Notes: generated by a model not told the origin, from the letters alone. A stretch of DNA of 64,000 nucleotides from Antrihabitans stalagmiti (GCF_016482825.1 NZ_JAEMNV010000005.1:306921-370920), one strand, 5' to 3'; shown: positions 29,679-39,881, counted from the first letter of the stretch. Made by a program: numbers and translations.

Positions 29679-30419
29679 TTACGGCTGCATCGATCGAACT
29701 GCGCTGATCGGCCAACCGGTGATCTTCTTCGGACGCGGCGTTGCGTACGTGCGGACCTTGGAGGTCGAAAGATGCATCGAGACAAGGGATTCGGCCAATG
29801 TGACCGCGGCACTGATACCGTCGATAACAGGTACTCCGCACCGCTGCTGAATCCGCTCGTCGAGGCCGGCCATTCCGCCGCACCCGAGACAGATCACTTC
29901 GGCGCGATCGTCGCGTACTGCCTTCTCGGCCTCGACGACGATTGCTTCGACCGCTTGTTCGGGATCTTCCTCCAACGCCAATACCGAGACATCACTGGCA
30001 CGTACCGACGCACACCTAGTGTACAGGCCTGCGAGGGTGAGCCTATCTTCGATCATGGGGACCGTGCGATCCAAAGTTGTTACTACTGAGTAGCTTCGGC
30101 CGATCAGCATCGCGATCATCGCCGCCGCTTCGGTGATATCGACGACCGGGACGTCGACGAGTTCCTGCAGCCCTTCCCGCCCGTGCTCGCCGAATCCGGC
30201 CTGGATGACTGCGTCGAACGGCTCGGTGTAGGTGCTGACAACTTCCATCACGGCGACCGCGGCAAGATGGCTCTCGAAGTTGCCTTCCACCGACTCGGCG
30301 CCGAATCGTGGTGTCAGCGCTACGATTTCGGTTCCAGGCGCAGCAGCCAACTGGGCCTGCCTGCCGATCGATGCAGTCATGGATTCGGTCGTATTGACGT
30401 TCACGACAAGGATTTTCAT
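29679..30419 (-). CDS. Asp/Glu/hydantoin racemase family protein, likely allantoin racemase
   Basis: 246 residues. The start [20 protein letters not shown] is typical of hydantoin/allantoin racemases. The two catalytic cysteine regions are less canonical: QAGFGEHG takes the first position, where Cys is often found, and [11 protein letters not shown] the second. It lies 53 nt behind an NCS1 permease and beside an allantoin operon, so interconversion of allantoin enantiomers is the best guess. It is probably under the operator at 32061. Confidence 0.8.
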   Translation of the reverse strand: MKILVVNVNTTESMTASIGRQAQLAAAPGTEIVALTPRFGAESVEGNFESHLAAVAVMEVVSTYTEPFDAVIQAGFGEHGREGLQELVDVPVVDITEAAAMIAMLIGRSYSVVTTLDRTVPMIEDRLTLAGLYTRCASVRASDVSVLALEEDPEQAVEAIVVEAEKAVRDDRAEVICLGCGGMAGLDERIQQRCGVPVIDGISAAVTLAESLVSMHLSTSKVRTYATPRPKKITGWPISAVRSMQP

Positions 30420-30472
30420 GGATTCTCTCCGAATGTTTCAGGATTGACTGTTGCAGCCGTTGCTATTTCGGC

Positions 30473-32014
30473 TCAGTGAACGCTTTCGACGGCGATCGAT
30501 TCACCGGAGACGTCGTCGAACGTCACCGTACGGTCGGCGAGGGCGAAGTAGATCACCGCGCCGAGACCCGCACCGATGAACCAGGCGAAGGCCGCCAGCG
30601 AGGAGAGCACGGGCGCGAACGCGATAGCCAGCGAAGACAGTGCAGCGGGAAGGAACGCCGCAAGCGCGCGTGGGTTGATGCCGTGGCGGTAGTAGTACGC
30701 GCCCGAGGGTGCATCCGTGTACAACTCGGGAACGTTGATCTTGGCCTTCCTGATGAGCCAGTAGTCGGCGATGATGATGCCGAACAGCGGACCGAGCAGC
30801 GCGCCGAGGCCACCGAGGAAGTAGTTGATCACGGCCGGGCTGTTGTACAGGTTCCACGGCAGGATGACGAGGCCGATGACAGCGCTGACCAGCCCAGCGC
30901 GAGCAAAGTTGAGCTTCTGCGGGAAGAGATTGGTGAGTGCGTAGATCGGCGCGACGAAGTTTGCCATGAGATTGACCGCGACGGTCAGGATAATCAGCGC
31001 CAGGGAGGCGATGACCAACAGAGGCGTGTTGGGAATTGCGTTGACGACGTCGGCAGGGCTGGCGACGATCTCGCCGTTGATCTTGTACTGCCCACCGGCC
31101 ATCACGACGACGATGGCACCGAAGAACAGCACGTTGATCGGGATGCCCCAGAAGTTTCCGTGGAAGATCGATTTACGGGTCTTGCAGGCACGGGTGAAGT
31201 CGCAGAAGTTGAGGACGAACGTCGCGTAGATGGAAACCCACAGTGCCGCGCCGGCAAAGATTTCCCGCCACATGACGCCACCGGTGAGATGGTCGGCTGT
31301 GGACCAGGCGATCGTGCCGCCGGCCTCGACAAGGACCCAGATGGCCAGCGCAGCCAAGGTCACCAGGATGATCGGCCCGGCGAAGGCCTCGTACTTGCGA
31401 ATCATGTCCATGCCGTGCTGGACCACGTAGGTCTGGAGAAGCCACAGGGCGCCGAAGGTGATCCACCCGAGTGTCGACAGCCCGAGGATCGAATTCTGAT
31501 CCATGCTCTCGAGCCCTGGAAAGATTGCGATCAGCAAGACGCGCAGCACCAGCGAGGCGAGGAACGTTTGGATTCCGAACCAGACGATGGCAACACCGCC
31601 ACGGATGAGAGACGCCAACTGCGCGCCTCGAACCCCGAATGCGATACGGGCCATCACCGGGAACGGAATTCCGGTCTTGTGGCCCATGTACCCGGAGATG
31701 GTCAGCAGGACGAACAGGAGCGCGGATCCGATGCCGAGCGCGAGCAGGATCTGCCAGCCACCGAGACCGAGGGCGAAGAGGCCTAGCGCGAACCCGTAGT
31801 TGCCGAGGCTGTGCACATCGTTCGCCCAGAGCGTGAAGATGTTGTAGCCACTCCACCGCCTGCCCTCGACCTTGGTCGGTGCCAGATCGGCGTTGTAGAG
31901 CCGGGTGCTGAGCGTGAGCGGTTCGGGAGACACAGCTGACTTCTGGAGTACCGGGATCACGGGTTGGTTGGCGATCTCGGGCTGCTTCGGTGCGCGGGGT
32001 CGGTCGATGAGCAT
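30473..32014 (-). CDS. NCS1-family nucleobase/allantoin:cation symporter
   Basis: 513 residues, about 12 TM helices. NCS1 signatures: GRRWSGYNIFTLWANDVHSL near the N-terminus, then NYGFALGLFALGLGGWQ, FPVMARIAFGVRGAQ, and IIIADYWLIRK near the end. Relatives carry allantoin, hydantoins, uracil or cytosine. Its position between allantoinase and a racemase favours allantoin. The ATG has no strong Shine-Dalgarno sequence. A TTCC-N7-GGAA operator lies 47 nt upstream. Confidence 0.9.
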   Translation of the reverse strand: MLIDRPRAPKQPEIANQPVIPVLQKSAVSPEPLTLSTRLYNADLAPTKVEGRRWSGYNIFTLWANDVHSLGNYGFALGLFALGLGGWQILLALGIGSALLFVLLTISGYMGHKTGIPFPVMARIAFGVRGAQLASLIRGGVAIVWFGIQTFLASLVLRVLLIAIFPGLESMDQNSILGLSTLGWITFGALWLLQTYVVQHGMDMIRKYEAFAGPIILVTLAALAIWVLVEAGGTIAWSTADHLTGGVMWREIFAGAALWVSIYATFVLNFCDFTRACKTRKSIFHGNFWGIPINVLFFGAIVVVMAGGQYKINGEIVASPADVVNAIPNTPLLVIASLALIILTVAVNLMANFVAPIYALTNLFPQKLNFARAGLVSAVIGLVILPWNLYNSPAVINYFLGGLGALLGPLFGIIIADYWLIRKAKINVPELYTDAPSGAYYYRHGINPRALAAFLPAALSSLAIAFAPVLSSLAAFAWFIGAGLGAVIYFALADRTVTFDDVSGESIAVESVH

Positions 32015-32060
32015 CGGATATTGAGTCCTTGCGTGATGCGGCGATGCGTCGCGTTTGATA

Positions 32061-32075
32061 TTCCGTATTGTGGAA
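32061..32075. promoter_or_regulatory. IclR-type operator in front of the permease-racemase unit
   Basis: TTCCGTATTGTGGAA, an inverted repeat of the form TTCC-N7-GGAA, in the 138-nt gap between the allantoinase stop and the permease start. A partial copy (TTCCGTTTG) follows at 32082. The same motif occurs at 39735, 42093 and 42217. Confidence 0.7.
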
Positions 32076-32152
32076 CTTTAATTCCGTTTGTTAAGACTTA
32101 GTGTGACCCAGCTAACAAGGAGGGGTCAAGGGTTCGGAGAGGTATATACGAT

Positions 32153-33496
32153 TTACGCCGTACCGCGGGTCAACAAACGTCCGCGAGGCGCCTCGTCGAT
32201 GTCGATCCGAGTGCCTGCGAGCCACGTGCTGCGGACCACACCAGCCAGGGGCAGTCCGTCGTACGCGCTGATGGGATTCTTGTGCTGCAGTCGACTCGCG
32301 TCGACCACAAAGGCCTCGTCGGGTGCGAATACTGCGAAATCGGCGGCGTATCCGAGGGCGATATGACCTTTGGTGGTGAAACCGACCTGCTTGGCGGGGT
32401 TCTCGGCCATCCACGCGACGACCTCGAGGAGGCTGTGCCCGCGGCGCCGTGCCTCGGTCCAGATGGCAGGCAGACCGAGCTGCAGCGACGCGATACCGCC
32501 CCACGCGACACCGAAGTCGCCGATGTCGAAGCGTTTCAACTCCTCCGTGCACGGCGAATGGTCGGACACGATGCAGTCGATAACGCCGTCGGCAAGCCCC
32601 TGCCAGAGCAGCTCGCGATTCGACGCTTCCCTGATCGGCGGACAACACTTGAATTGTGTTGCCCCCGCGCGTATTCCCTCGGCGACGAACGACAGGTAGT
32701 GCGGACAGGTTTCGACTGTGAGCCGAACTCCGTCGTTGCGTGCGGACGCGATCATCGGCAGCGCATCCGAACTCGACAGATGCAGAATGTGGACCCTGCA
32801 ATTGGTCCAGCGAGCGAGCTCGATCACCTCTGCGATCGCGAGGTTCTCGGCACCACGCGGGCGCGAGGCGAGGAAGTCGGAATAGCGCTCACCGTTCGGT
32901 GACGGCGCGCGGTCGATACTGTGCGCATCTTCGGCGTGCACGATCATCAGCGCACCGAAGGACGCGACCTCGCGCAGCGCGATCTCCAATTCCTGCGCGT
33001 CGAGCGGCGGAAACTCGTCGACGCCGGAATGCAGCAGGAAGCACTTGAATCCGAATACACCCGCGTCGTGCAGTGCCCGCAACTCGGGCACGTTGCCAGG
33101 TATCGCGCCACCCCAGAACCCGACGTCGACGTAGGCCTGATCCGCAGCGACCTTCTGTTTGATCTCCAAAGCGGAGACGTCGACGGTGGCGGGAATGCTG
33201 TTGAGGGGCATGTCGACGATGGTCGTGACGCCACCAGCAGCCGCGGCGCGCGTCGCGCTCGCGAAACCCTCCCACTCGGTGCGGCCAGGCTCGTTGACGT
33301 GCACGTGCGTGTCGACGAGGCCGGGCATCAGCACTTCGTCGTCGCCGAGCTGAATCGTCTCCTTGGCTTCGAGTACCGAATCGAGTGGCTCGATCGCGAC
33401 GATCCGGCCGTCCCGAATGCCTATGCAACGAGCGACTTCTCCGGCTCCGGTGATGACGCGCGGCGCACGGAAGATGAGGTCGAGCGGCTCACTCAT
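32153..33496 (-). CDS. allB: Allantoinase
   Basis: 447 residues, cyclic amidohydrolase. Metal and active-site motifs in order: [30 protein letters not shown] with the Lys expected to be carbamylated, [25 protein letters not shown], and VSDHSPCT. It opens the hydantoin ring of allantoin to give allantoate. The ATG overlaps the allantoicase stop by ATGA. It is the last gene of the seven-gene unit that starts at 39711. Confidence 0.95.
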   Translation of the reverse strand: MSEPLDLIFRAPRVITGAGEVARCIGIRDGRIVAIEPLDSVLEAKETIQLGDDEVLMPGLVDTHVHVNEPGRTEWEGFASATRAAAAGGVTTIVDMPLNSIPATVDVSALEIKQKVAADQAYVDVGFWGGAIPGNVPELRALHDAGVFGFKCFLLHSGVDEFPPLDAQELEIALREVASFGALMIVHAEDAHSIDRAPSPNGERYSDFLASRPRGAENLAIAEVIELARWTNCRVHILHLSSSDALPMIASARNDGVRLTVETCPHYLSFVAEGIRAGATQFKCCPPIREASNRELLWQGLADGVIDCIVSDHSPCTEELKRFDIGDFGVAWGGIASLQLGLPAIWTEARRRGHSLLEVVAWMAENPAKQVGFTTKGHIALGYAADFAVFAPDEAFVVDASRLQHKNPISAYDGLPLAGVVRSTWLAGTRIDIDEAPRGRLLTRGTA

Positions 33497-34533
33497 CGCC
33501 CGACCGCCTCGGCGTCGCCCGGCTGCGCATCGAGCCACCGCTGGTAGGCCTGGGTAGCGGATTCGGCATCGAGTTCACCGAAGAGACGAAGCCTGGACAG
33601 GCCGCCGTCCGGGTAGACGTCGAGTCGCAGATGTGTTGCGGCGGTGTCACCTTCGAGCAGGAACCGATGCCGGGTGTCGGGTTGAACCGCGGTGCGGGGC
33701 AGGAGGTCGAACCAGGCGGCAGCGTCGGCGAGGTCGGACTTGCGAGTATCGATCGCGCTCAACGACACCCAGCCCGGCGCATTGCCGACGTAGTAGCTTG
33801 TGTCGATCTCGACGTAACGTGCCGAGCCTGCCGCGGCGAGTGCGAAGACGGCGAAATCGTTGCCGCCGTTACGCCGGCGCGAGTTCTCCCAGCCTTCCCC
33901 CATGTTGCGTGCGCGCCCGGGCATGATGATGTTCGCGGGCGATGCGTAGAAAGCATCCGAACAATCGGTGAGGTGACCACCGTTCTCGGCGGCAAGCAGA
34001 TCGATTGTGCCGCTGAGGAATCGGGGATCTGCCACGACCTCGCCATGCACACGCAGGCGGGCAACGCCACCGTCGGGGTAGATGGAGAGGCGGACGTGCG
34101 TCCAGCAGTGGCGGTCGGTGACGGCGTACTCGTTGGCGGTGTGGCCTTCGGCGGGCGACTTCTCGACGATCGTGTGCCACTGCACATTCTCGAGTTCGTC
34201 GATAGACGGATACCCGTCGATCGAGGCGGCCTCTACCGACACGAAGGGCGGGTAGTTTCCTTTGAAGTATGCGGTGTCGACGACGACGCCATGGACGATG
34301 CCTGCGGCACCGAGACGAACGATCGCCCAATCGTGCCCTTCTTCGCGGCGGCGCCGCGTCTCCCATCCGTCGTACACCTTGCCTTTGTGGCCGAACTCGT
34401 TCGGATCGAAGAAGGGCGCCTCGGGCCGAATCAGGTTCTCCCGCTGGGCGAACAGTTCGTCGTTGGCGGCCGACACGCTACCGCCGAGGGCGCGCGAGGC
34501 AAGGTCGGGTAGACCTGTGAATTGGTTGGTCAT
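33493..34533 (-). CDS. alc: Allantoicase
   Basis: 346 residues with two allantoicase repeats: [20 protein letters not shown] in the first and [20 protein letters not shown] in the second, each followed by an IDT/VDT-x-YFKGN-type strand ([20 protein letters not shown]). It splits allantoate into urea and ureidoglycolate. It overlaps glycerate kinase (34530-34533) and allantoinase (33493-33496) by ATGA, so the three are translationally coupled. Confidence 0.95.
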   Translation of the reverse strand: MTNQFTGLPDLASRALGGSVSAANDELFAQRENLIRPEAPFFDPNEFGHKGKVYDGWETRRRREEGHDWAIVRLGAAGIVHGVVVDTAYFKGNYPPFVSVEAASIDGYPSIDELENVQWHTIVEKSPAEGHTANEYAVTDRHCWTHVRLSIYPDGGVARLRVHGEVVADPRFLSGTIDLLAAENGGHLTDCSDAFYASPANIIMPGRARNMGEGWENSRRRNGGNDFAVFALAAAGSARYVEIDTSYYVGNAPGWVSLSAIDTRKSDLADAAAWFDLLPRTAVQPDTRHRFLLEGDTAATHLRLDVYPDGGLSRLRLFGELDAESATQAYQRWLDAQPGDAEAVGR

Positions 34534-35681
34534 GATGCGGCTCCTTGTCGCGTGGTGATGCTCGGTTCGGTGTGTTCTTCGACGATGCGGGGACCCAGTT
34601 TGCGAAGCAGCGCTGCCGCATTCGCGATCGAGGTCTCCGGGTCCGGCTCCAGCTCGGAAAGCGGGTAAGCGCGGGTGATTCCGGCGGCGAGTAGCGCCTC
34701 TGCGGTCAGCAGGCTGCGACCTGCGACGGCAAGTACGGGTACGCCGCGCCTGCGTGCGGCCGCGGCGACTCCGGCCGGCGCTTTGCCGTGCAGAGTCTGG
34801 TTGTCCAAGCAGCCTTCACCGGTGATCACGAGGTCGGCGTCGGCGAGGTAGGACTCGAAGTCGACGAGTTCGAGGACGAGCTCGATACCTGGATGGGCAA
34901 CGGCGTCGAGCACGGCGAAGAGTGCAAAGCCGGTGCCACCGGCGGCGCCGGAACCGGGAGTGCCTGCAACGTCGGTGCCTACGGCGGCGGTGACGACCTG
35001 TGCCCACTGGGACATGGCGGCCTCGAGTACGAGCAGATCGCTGCTGGTAGCGCCCTTCTGCGGGCCGTATACGGCAGTCGCGCCGTGCGATCCGAGCAGT
35101 GGGTTGTCGACATCACACGCGACACGAAACCGCGTCTCGCGTACCGCTGGGTGCAGGTCAGCGAGGTCGAGGCGAACCGCTCGCAGCAATTGGCCACCGC
35201 CCGGACCGACATCTCCCCCATCGGCGTCGACGACTCTTGCACCGAGAGCCTGCAACAAGCCCGCGCCGCCGTCCGTCGACGCGCTCCCCCCGATCCCGAC
35301 GACAATGTCTTTCGCACCGTGGTCGAGCGCGTGCGCGATCACCGTGCCGAGGCCGAAGGTACTGGCGCCCAATGGATCCGGAACTCTGCCCGGCAGCTTG
35401 TCCAGTCCGACAGCGGAAGCTAGTTCCACGACCGCACGGTCGCCACGTACCGCGTAGTTCGCAACGAGCGGCCGACCGGTCGGCCCGGTGGTCGATACAC
35501 CCACCGGAGTCCACCCGTTGGCGACGGCGGCGGCCACCGTTCCGTCACCGCCGTCGGCAATCGGGAGTTGCACTGTGGTCCAACCGCATCCGGCATCGGC
35601 GATACCCGCGGCGAGCGCGTCGGCGACCTCCGCTGCGGTCAGCGACCCTTTGAACTTGTCCGGCGCGATCAGCACATGCAT
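34530..35681 (-). CDS. glxK: Glycerate kinase
   Basis: 383 residues, GarK/GlxK family: MHVLIAPDKFKGSLTAAEVA at the start, LPIADGGDGT, VVGIGGSASTDGGAGLLQAL, and LVITGEGCLDNQTLHGKAP. It phosphorylates glycerate made by the glyoxylate branch. The start at 35681 lies 2 nt after the glyoxylate carboligase stop. A longer form from 35723 would overlap the carboligase and is unlikely. Confidence 0.94.
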   Translation of the reverse strand: MHVLIAPDKFKGSLTAAEVADALAAGIADAGCGWTTVQLPIADGGDGTVAAAVANGWTPVGVSTTGPTGRPLVANYAVRGDRAVVELASAVGLDKLPGRVPDPLGASTFGLGTVIAHALDHGAKDIVVGIGGSASTDGGAGLLQALGARVVDADGGDVGPGGGQLLRAVRLDLADLHPAVRETRFRVACDVDNPLLGSHGATAVYGPQKGATSSDLLVLEAAMSQWAQVVTAAVGTDVAGTPGSGAAGGTGFALFAVLDAVAHPGIELVLELVDFESYLADADLVITGEGCLDNQTLHGKAPAGVAAAARRRGVPVLAVAGRSLLTAEALLAAGITRAYPLSELEPDPETSIANAAALLRKLGPRIVEEHTEPSITTRQGAAS

Positions 35682-35683
35682 GG

Positions 35684-37471
35684 CTAGTCCAGCATCATCA
35701 GTGCGGTCGGCGCATCGGACCAACTGGCCGCGATGTCCTCGAACTCGGAGACGTTGTCCAACTCGGTGCCCATCGCGATGTTGGTGACCTTTTCGAGGAT
35801 GACCTCGACAACGACAGGGACCCTGTGCTCGTTCGCGAGTTCCCTTGCCCGATGTAGGGCACCGGCGATTTCGGCAGGGTCACTGACGCGGATTGCCTTG
35901 CAGCCCATGCCTTCCGCGACTCGGACGTGGTCGACGCCGTAGCCCTTGGCCTGGGTCATCGAATCGTCGGCGTTGATGTTGTCGAAGCCGAGCTGCACGC
36001 AGAAGTCCATGTCGAAGGCTCGCTGGGCTTGGCGAATCAAGCCTAGATAGGAGTTGTTCACGACGACGTGGATGTACGGCAGGTTGAACTGCGCGCCGAC
36101 GGCAAGCTCCTCGATCATAAATTGGAAGTCGTAATCGCCCGACAGACCAACGACATTGGCCGTCGGATCGGCGGTCAGCACGCCGAGTGCCGCTGGAATC
36201 GTCCAGCCGAGTGGCCCGGCCTGGCCTGGATTGATCCAGTTGCGGGCCTTGTAGACGTGCAGGAACTGGCCGCCGGCGATCTGTGAAAGACCGATTGTGC
36301 TGACGTAGCGGGTGTCCCGACCGAAGGCGCGGTTCATCTCCTCGTACACACGCTGCGGCTTCACGGGGATGTTGTCGTAGTGCGTCTTGCGCTGCATCGT
36401 TCGCTTGCGCTCGGCACATTCGGCAACCCAGTCGGTGTAATCGGGCAGAGTGCCCGCAGCCTTACGTTCCTTCGCGACCTCGATCATCTGCAGCATCGCG
36501 AGTTTGGCGTCGGACACGATGCCGTAGTCGGGCGCGAAAATGCGGCCGATCTGCGTCGGTTCGATGTCGACATGAACAAATTTGCGGCCCTTGCAGTAGG
36601 TGTCCAGGCCACCGGTATGCCGGTTGGCCCAACGGTTTCCGATGCCGATCACGAAATCGGACGCGAGTATGGACGCGTTGCCGTAACGGGTCGAGGTCTG
36701 CAGACCGACCATGCCTGCGGCAAGGCGATGGTCGTCGGGAATGATGCCCCACCCCATCAGCGTGGGAACAACCGGAACATCGAGCAGTTCGGCCAACTCG
36801 ACGAGCTCATCCTCACCGCCCGCATTGTTGATGCCACCACCGGCGACGATCAGCGGCCGCGCCGACGCGGTCAGCATGTCGAGCGCCTTGGCTGCCTGCC
36901 TGCGCGACGCGGCAGGCTTGTACACCGGCAGCGGTTCGTAGGTGTCCGGGTCGAAGTCGATCTCGGCCAACTGGACGTCGATCGGCAGGTCGATCAGCAC
37001 CGGACCCGGCCGACCCGAACGCATGAGATGAAATGCCTGTTGAAAGGCTCCCGGCACCTGAGCGGGCTCCAACACGGTCATCGCCATCTTGGTCACGGGC
37101 TTGGCGATCGACGAGATGTCGACGGCTTGGAAGTCTTCCTTGTGCAGCCTGGCGACGGGCGCCTGGCCGGTGATCGCGAGGATCGGAATCGAGTCGGCCA
37201 TAGCGGAATACAGGCCGGTGATCATGTCGGTGCCAGCAGGCCCCGAGGTGCCTATACAGATTCCGATGTTGCCCGACTTGGCGCGCGTGTAGCCCTCGGC
37301 CATGTGTGACGCGCCCTCGACGTGGCGGGCGAGCACGTGCTTGATGCCGCCGTGCGAGCGCATCGCCGAGTAGAAGGGGTTGATGGCCGCGCCGGGCAAA
37401 CCGAACGCTTGCATTGCTCCTTCGAGCTCCAGAATCTTCACGGCCGCGTCCGCGGCCCGCATTCGAGGCAT
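35684..37471 (-). CDS. gcl: Glyoxylate carboligase (tartronate-semialdehyde synthase)
   Basis: 595 residues, ThDP-dependent, near collinear with Escherichia coli Gcl. Val51 in [14 protein letters not shown] replaces the catalytic Glu of most ThDP enzymes, the hallmark of this enzyme. The ThDP site has [20 protein letters not shown]. It condenses two glyoxylates to tartronate semialdehyde plus CO2. It lies between the tartronate semialdehyde reductase and glycerate kinase in pathway order. Confidence 0.97.
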   Translation of the reverse strand: MPRMRAADAAVKILELEGAMQAFGLPGAAINPFYSAMRSHGGIKHVLARHVEGASHMAEGYTRAKSGNIGICIGTSGPAGTDMITGLYSAMADSIPILAITGQAPVARLHKEDFQAVDISSIAKPVTKMAMTVLEPAQVPGAFQQAFHLMRSGRPGPVLIDLPIDVQLAEIDFDPDTYEPLPVYKPAASRRQAAKALDMLTASARPLIVAGGGINNAGGEDELVELAELLDVPVVPTLMGWGIIPDDHRLAAGMVGLQTSTRYGNASILASDFVIGIGNRWANRHTGGLDTYCKGRKFVHVDIEPTQIGRIFAPDYGIVSDAKLAMLQMIEVAKERKAAGTLPDYTDWVAECAERKRTMQRKTHYDNIPVKPQRVYEEMNRAFGRDTRYVSTIGLSQIAGGQFLHVYKARNWINPGQAGPLGWTIPAALGVLTADPTANVVGLSGDYDFQFMIEELAVGAQFNLPYIHVVVNNSYLGLIRQAQRAFDMDFCVQLGFDNINADDSMTQAKGYGVDHVRVAEGMGCKAIRVSDPAEIAGALHRARELANEHRVPVVVEVILEKVTNIAMGTELDNVSEFEDIAASWSDAPTALMMLD

Positions 37472-37531
37472 GACAAATCTCCGTCTATCGGTGTGTGTGG
37501 ATCTATCGGAAGGTAGGTAAGGGACAGGAAT

Positions 37532-38413
37532 TCAGCTGGTGCGACCGGAAAGTCGCTCGACTCCGCGGAACAGACCGGAATGGTCGAGTCCGCCGTCGCC
37601 GTTCGCACGGGCAGACGCCATAAGCTGAGCGAGGACGGCACCGAGTGGTACGACGACACCGGCTTCGCGGGCCGCTGCGGTCACGATGCCGAGGTCCTTG
37701 TGGTGCAGGTCGATTCGGAACCCGGGGTCGAAGTTGCGGTCGAGCATCTTCTGCGCCTTCTGATTCAGCACGGCTGAGCCGGCAAGGCCGCCGCCAAGTA
37801 CCTCGACAGCGGCAGCGGTGTCGACGCCGTACGCCTCGAGGAACACGATCGCCTCGGCAAGCACTTGGATGTTGGCCGCAACGATCAGCTGGTTGGCCGC
37901 TTTGACGGTCTGGCCGGACCCGCTCGGGCCGACATGGACGATCGTCTTGCCGACAGCGTCGAGCACGGGCTTGGCCCGCTCGAAATCTTCTGCTGCGCCA
38001 CCGACCATGATCGAGAGCGCCGCGTTGATGGCGCCGGGCTCGCCGCCCGATACAGGGGCGTCGATGAGCGCGAACCCGCGTTCGGTCGCTTGCGTGGCAA
38101 GGCGCGCGGTGACATCGGGTCGAATGCTCGAGAAGTCGATGATCAAGGTGCCGGGCTTCGCGTTGTCGAACACGCCGTCTTCGCCGACGAGTACCTCTTC
38201 GACATCGGGAGAGTCGGGCACCATGATCGCGACGACGTCTGCCTCTGCAACGGCGTCCGCGATCGAATCCGCTGCGCTACCGCCGGCTTTCACCAGTGGC
38301 TCGGTGCGGTCCGGCGTGCGGTTGTAGCCCGACACGCTGTGGCCGGCATTTGCGAGGTTGACGGCCATGGGGCTGCCCATGATGCCGAGACCGATGAATG
38401 CGATTGTGCTCAT
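37532..38413 (-). CDS. glxR: 2-hydroxy-3-oxopropionate (tartronate semialdehyde) reductase
   Basis: 293 residues, beta-hydroxyacid dehydrogenase family. The NAD(P) fold begins MSTIAFIGLGIMGSPMAVNL, the substrate motif is DAPVSGGEPGA, and the catalytic Lys is in GSGQTVKAANQLIV. It reduces tartronate semialdehyde to glycerate. Gaps of 60 nt to gcl and 43 nt to hyi fit one operon. Confidence 0.94.
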   Translation of the reverse strand: MSTIAFIGLGIMGSPMAVNLANAGHSVSGYNRTPDRTEPLVKAGGSAADSIADAVAEADVVAIMVPDSPDVEEVLVGEDGVFDNAKPGTLIIDFSSIRPDVTARLATQATERGFALIDAPVSGGEPGAINAALSIMVGGAAEDFERAKPVLDAVGKTIVHVGPSGSGQTVKAANQLIVAANIQVLAEAIVFLEAYGVDTAAAVEVLGGGLAGSAVLNQKAQKMLDRNFDPGFRIDLHHKDLGIVTAAAREAGVVVPLGAVLAQLMASARANGDGGLDHSGLFRGVERLSGRTS

Positions 38414-38456
38414 AGCGAATTGCTCCTAACTGGAAAAATCTGGGGAACCGACTGCT

Positions 38457-39260
38457 TCAGGCCGTGAAGGCCGGCAGCCAGTCGAAGGTGTCGGGACGGG
38501 TGGCTTTGTATTCGAGGCTGATTGCGCCGGCATATCCGTTGGCTGCCAACTGCTTCAGGTAGCGCCGCAGATCCAGGTCACCGGTGCCGGGCTCGCCGCG
38601 ACCAGGTGCGTCGGCGATCTGGACGTGGCCGATGCGGGCTGCGTAGGTGTCGAGTGCCGCACCGACATCGTCTCCGTTGACCTGCAGGTGGTACAGGTCG
38701 GCGAGCAGGCGAAGATTCGTTACGCCGGAACGGCTTTCGACCGATTCGATGACCGCTACGACGTCGCTCGCGAGTTTGAGCGGGTACGCCGGTGCGCCGC
38801 TCACAGGTTCGACGAGGACGACGCCGCCGATACGCTCGGCTGCCCGGGCCGCTTCCGCGAGGTTCTCGGCAGCGATCTCGTCCTGCTCGGCCGGGTCGAT
38901 CCCTTCGATGCGGTTACCGTAGAGCGCGTTGAAACCCTTTGTGCCCAGCCGCTTTCCGATGCCGATCGTGACGTCGATGTTGTCGCGAAATTCGCTGACC
39001 GCCGCGGGATTCGAGAGCAGTCCACGGTCGCCGGCCGGCATGTCTCCTGCAGCGAAGTTCAGGCCGGTCAACGCGACACCAGCAGCTTCGATCGAGCGAA
39101 CGAAGGCGTCGACGTCGCGATCGGCGGGTACAGCGGTGTCGAACGGCCACCAGAACTCGACCGAATCGAATCCAGCGTCGCGCGCCGCCTGGGGGCGCTC
39201 CAGCAGCGGGAGGTCCGTCAGCAGGATCGAGCAGTTGACGGTGTATGCGAAAGGGTCCAT
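38457..39260 (-). CDS. hyi: Hydroxypyruvate isomerase
   Basis: 267 residues, TIM-barrel AP-endonuclease-2-like fold. Seen: GFDSVEFWWPFD, VLVEPVSGAPAYPL, LLADLYHLQVNGDDV, IGHVQIADAPGRGEPGTGDL and GAISLEYK, with metal ligands Glu, Asp, His and Glu. It interconverts hydroxypyruvate and tartronate semialdehyde. It is in operon order with the reductase and carboligase. Confidence 0.93.
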   Translation of the reverse strand: MDPFAYTVNCSILLTDLPLLERPQAARDAGFDSVEFWWPFDTAVPADRDVDAFVRSIEAAGVALTGLNFAAGDMPAGDRGLLSNPAAVSEFRDNIDVTIGIGKRLGTKGFNALYGNRIEGIDPAEQDEIAAENLAEAARAAERIGGVVLVEPVSGAPAYPLKLASDVVAVIESVESRSGVTNLRLLADLYHLQVNGDDVGAALDTYAARIGHVQIADAPGRGEPGTGDLDLRRYLKQLAANGYAGAISLEYKATRPDTFDWLPAFTA

Positions 39261-39318
39261 GTCGTTGCGCGTCCTTCGTGGTCTGTTTGCGGATTCTGTG
39301 GTCGGATTGCGTTGCAGT

Positions 39319-39711
39319 TCAGTCTTGTTCGGGAAGCCCGCGGTACTTGCGCCACCCGCCGTGCTCGGTGATCTCGGTGAGTTGCTCCGGGATCGATTCG
39401 AGATAGCCGGGCCGTAGACCGACTGCCAGGACAGACCTGCCGTCGTCCAAGGCGATGACGGTGAGTTCGAGCTCGGCCGGCTCGTCGGGCAGGAAGTCGG
39501 TTCGGATGTTGTCCATGGGCACGTCGTACAGCTCGCCCTCGATGGCTGCGCCGCCGTCCTCGCTCAGCAGGAGGGCCGGAAACTCGTCGCGGACGGAGAA
39601 GAACCGGTAGATCGGAGCCGTTCGTGCCGCACCGACGAATTTGTGCTGCGCCACGTTGTGGTGCAGGTTCCCGCCTCGCATTGCGCCGCCGTTGCAGAAC
39701 AACTCAGCCAT
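39319..39711 (-). CDS. Allophanate-hydrolase C-domain-like protein (gamma-glutamylcyclotransferase-type fold)
   Basis: 130 residues. FCNGGAMRGGNLHHNVAQHK, YRFFSVRDEFPALL and IEGELYDVP resemble the stand-alone AH_C/BtrG-like fold seen at the end of allophanate hydrolases. It is the first gene of the allantoin/glyoxylate operon, with GGGAG 7 nt before the ATG and an operator 22 nt upstream. No amidase domain is attached. Its position makes it a candidate for a step between ureidoglycolate or urea derivatives and glyoxylate, but that is inference. Confidence 0.75.
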   Translation of the reverse strand: MAELFCNGGAMRGGNLHHNVAQHKFVGAARTAPIYRFFSVRDEFPALLLSEDGGAAIEGELYDVPMDNIRTDFLPDEPAELELTVIALDDGRSVLAVGLRPGYLESIPEQLTEITEHGGWRKYRGLPEQD

Positions 39712-39732
39712 GTCAGGCACTCCCTTGGTTTG

Positions 39733-39751
39733 ACTTCCATATTGTGGAAGT
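39733..39751. promoter_or_regulatory. IclR-type operator of the main allantoin-glyoxylate operon
   Basis: ACTTCCATATTGTGGAAGT has six-base arms ACTTCC and GGAAGT around a 7-nt centre. It is the most symmetrical of the four TTCC-N7-GGAA sites, 22 nt before the first gene of the operon. A degenerate second copy (TTTCGTTTTGTGG) follows at about 39755. Confidence 0.72.
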
Positions 39752-39832
39752 AATATTTCGTTTTGTGGTATTAGTGAACCGCTTCGGCTCGTGTTTGTCA
39801 AGGGTGGTATACCGCTAGCGCGGAGCATGGAA

Positions 39833-39862
39833 ACGGGCGCCGACCCTGTGGTCGGCGCCCGT
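39833..39862 (-). terminator. Strong hairpin terminator between the two regulon operons
   Basis: A perfect 13-bp stem (ACGGGCGCCGACC pairing with GGTCGGCGCCCGT) with a 4-nt loop, 20 nt beyond the phosphorylase stop. On the minus strand it is followed by TTTCC. It would end the dctA-phosphorylase transcript before the next promoter at about 39735. Confidence 0.75.
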
Positions 39863-39881
39863 GGTTCATCGAGAGATGCTG

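Noticed and set aside
28265-29707. 480-codon plus-strand open frame opposite aceE
   Set aside because: It is the mirror of a conserved, full-length pyruvate dehydrogenase E1 gene. Its translation shows no family motif; long antisense frames are common at this GC content.
30476-31786. 436-codon plus-strand open frame opposite the NCS1 permease
   Set aside because: Highly charged Asp/Gln/Arg-rich translation typical of antisense to a membrane protein gene; no ribosome-binding site or motif.
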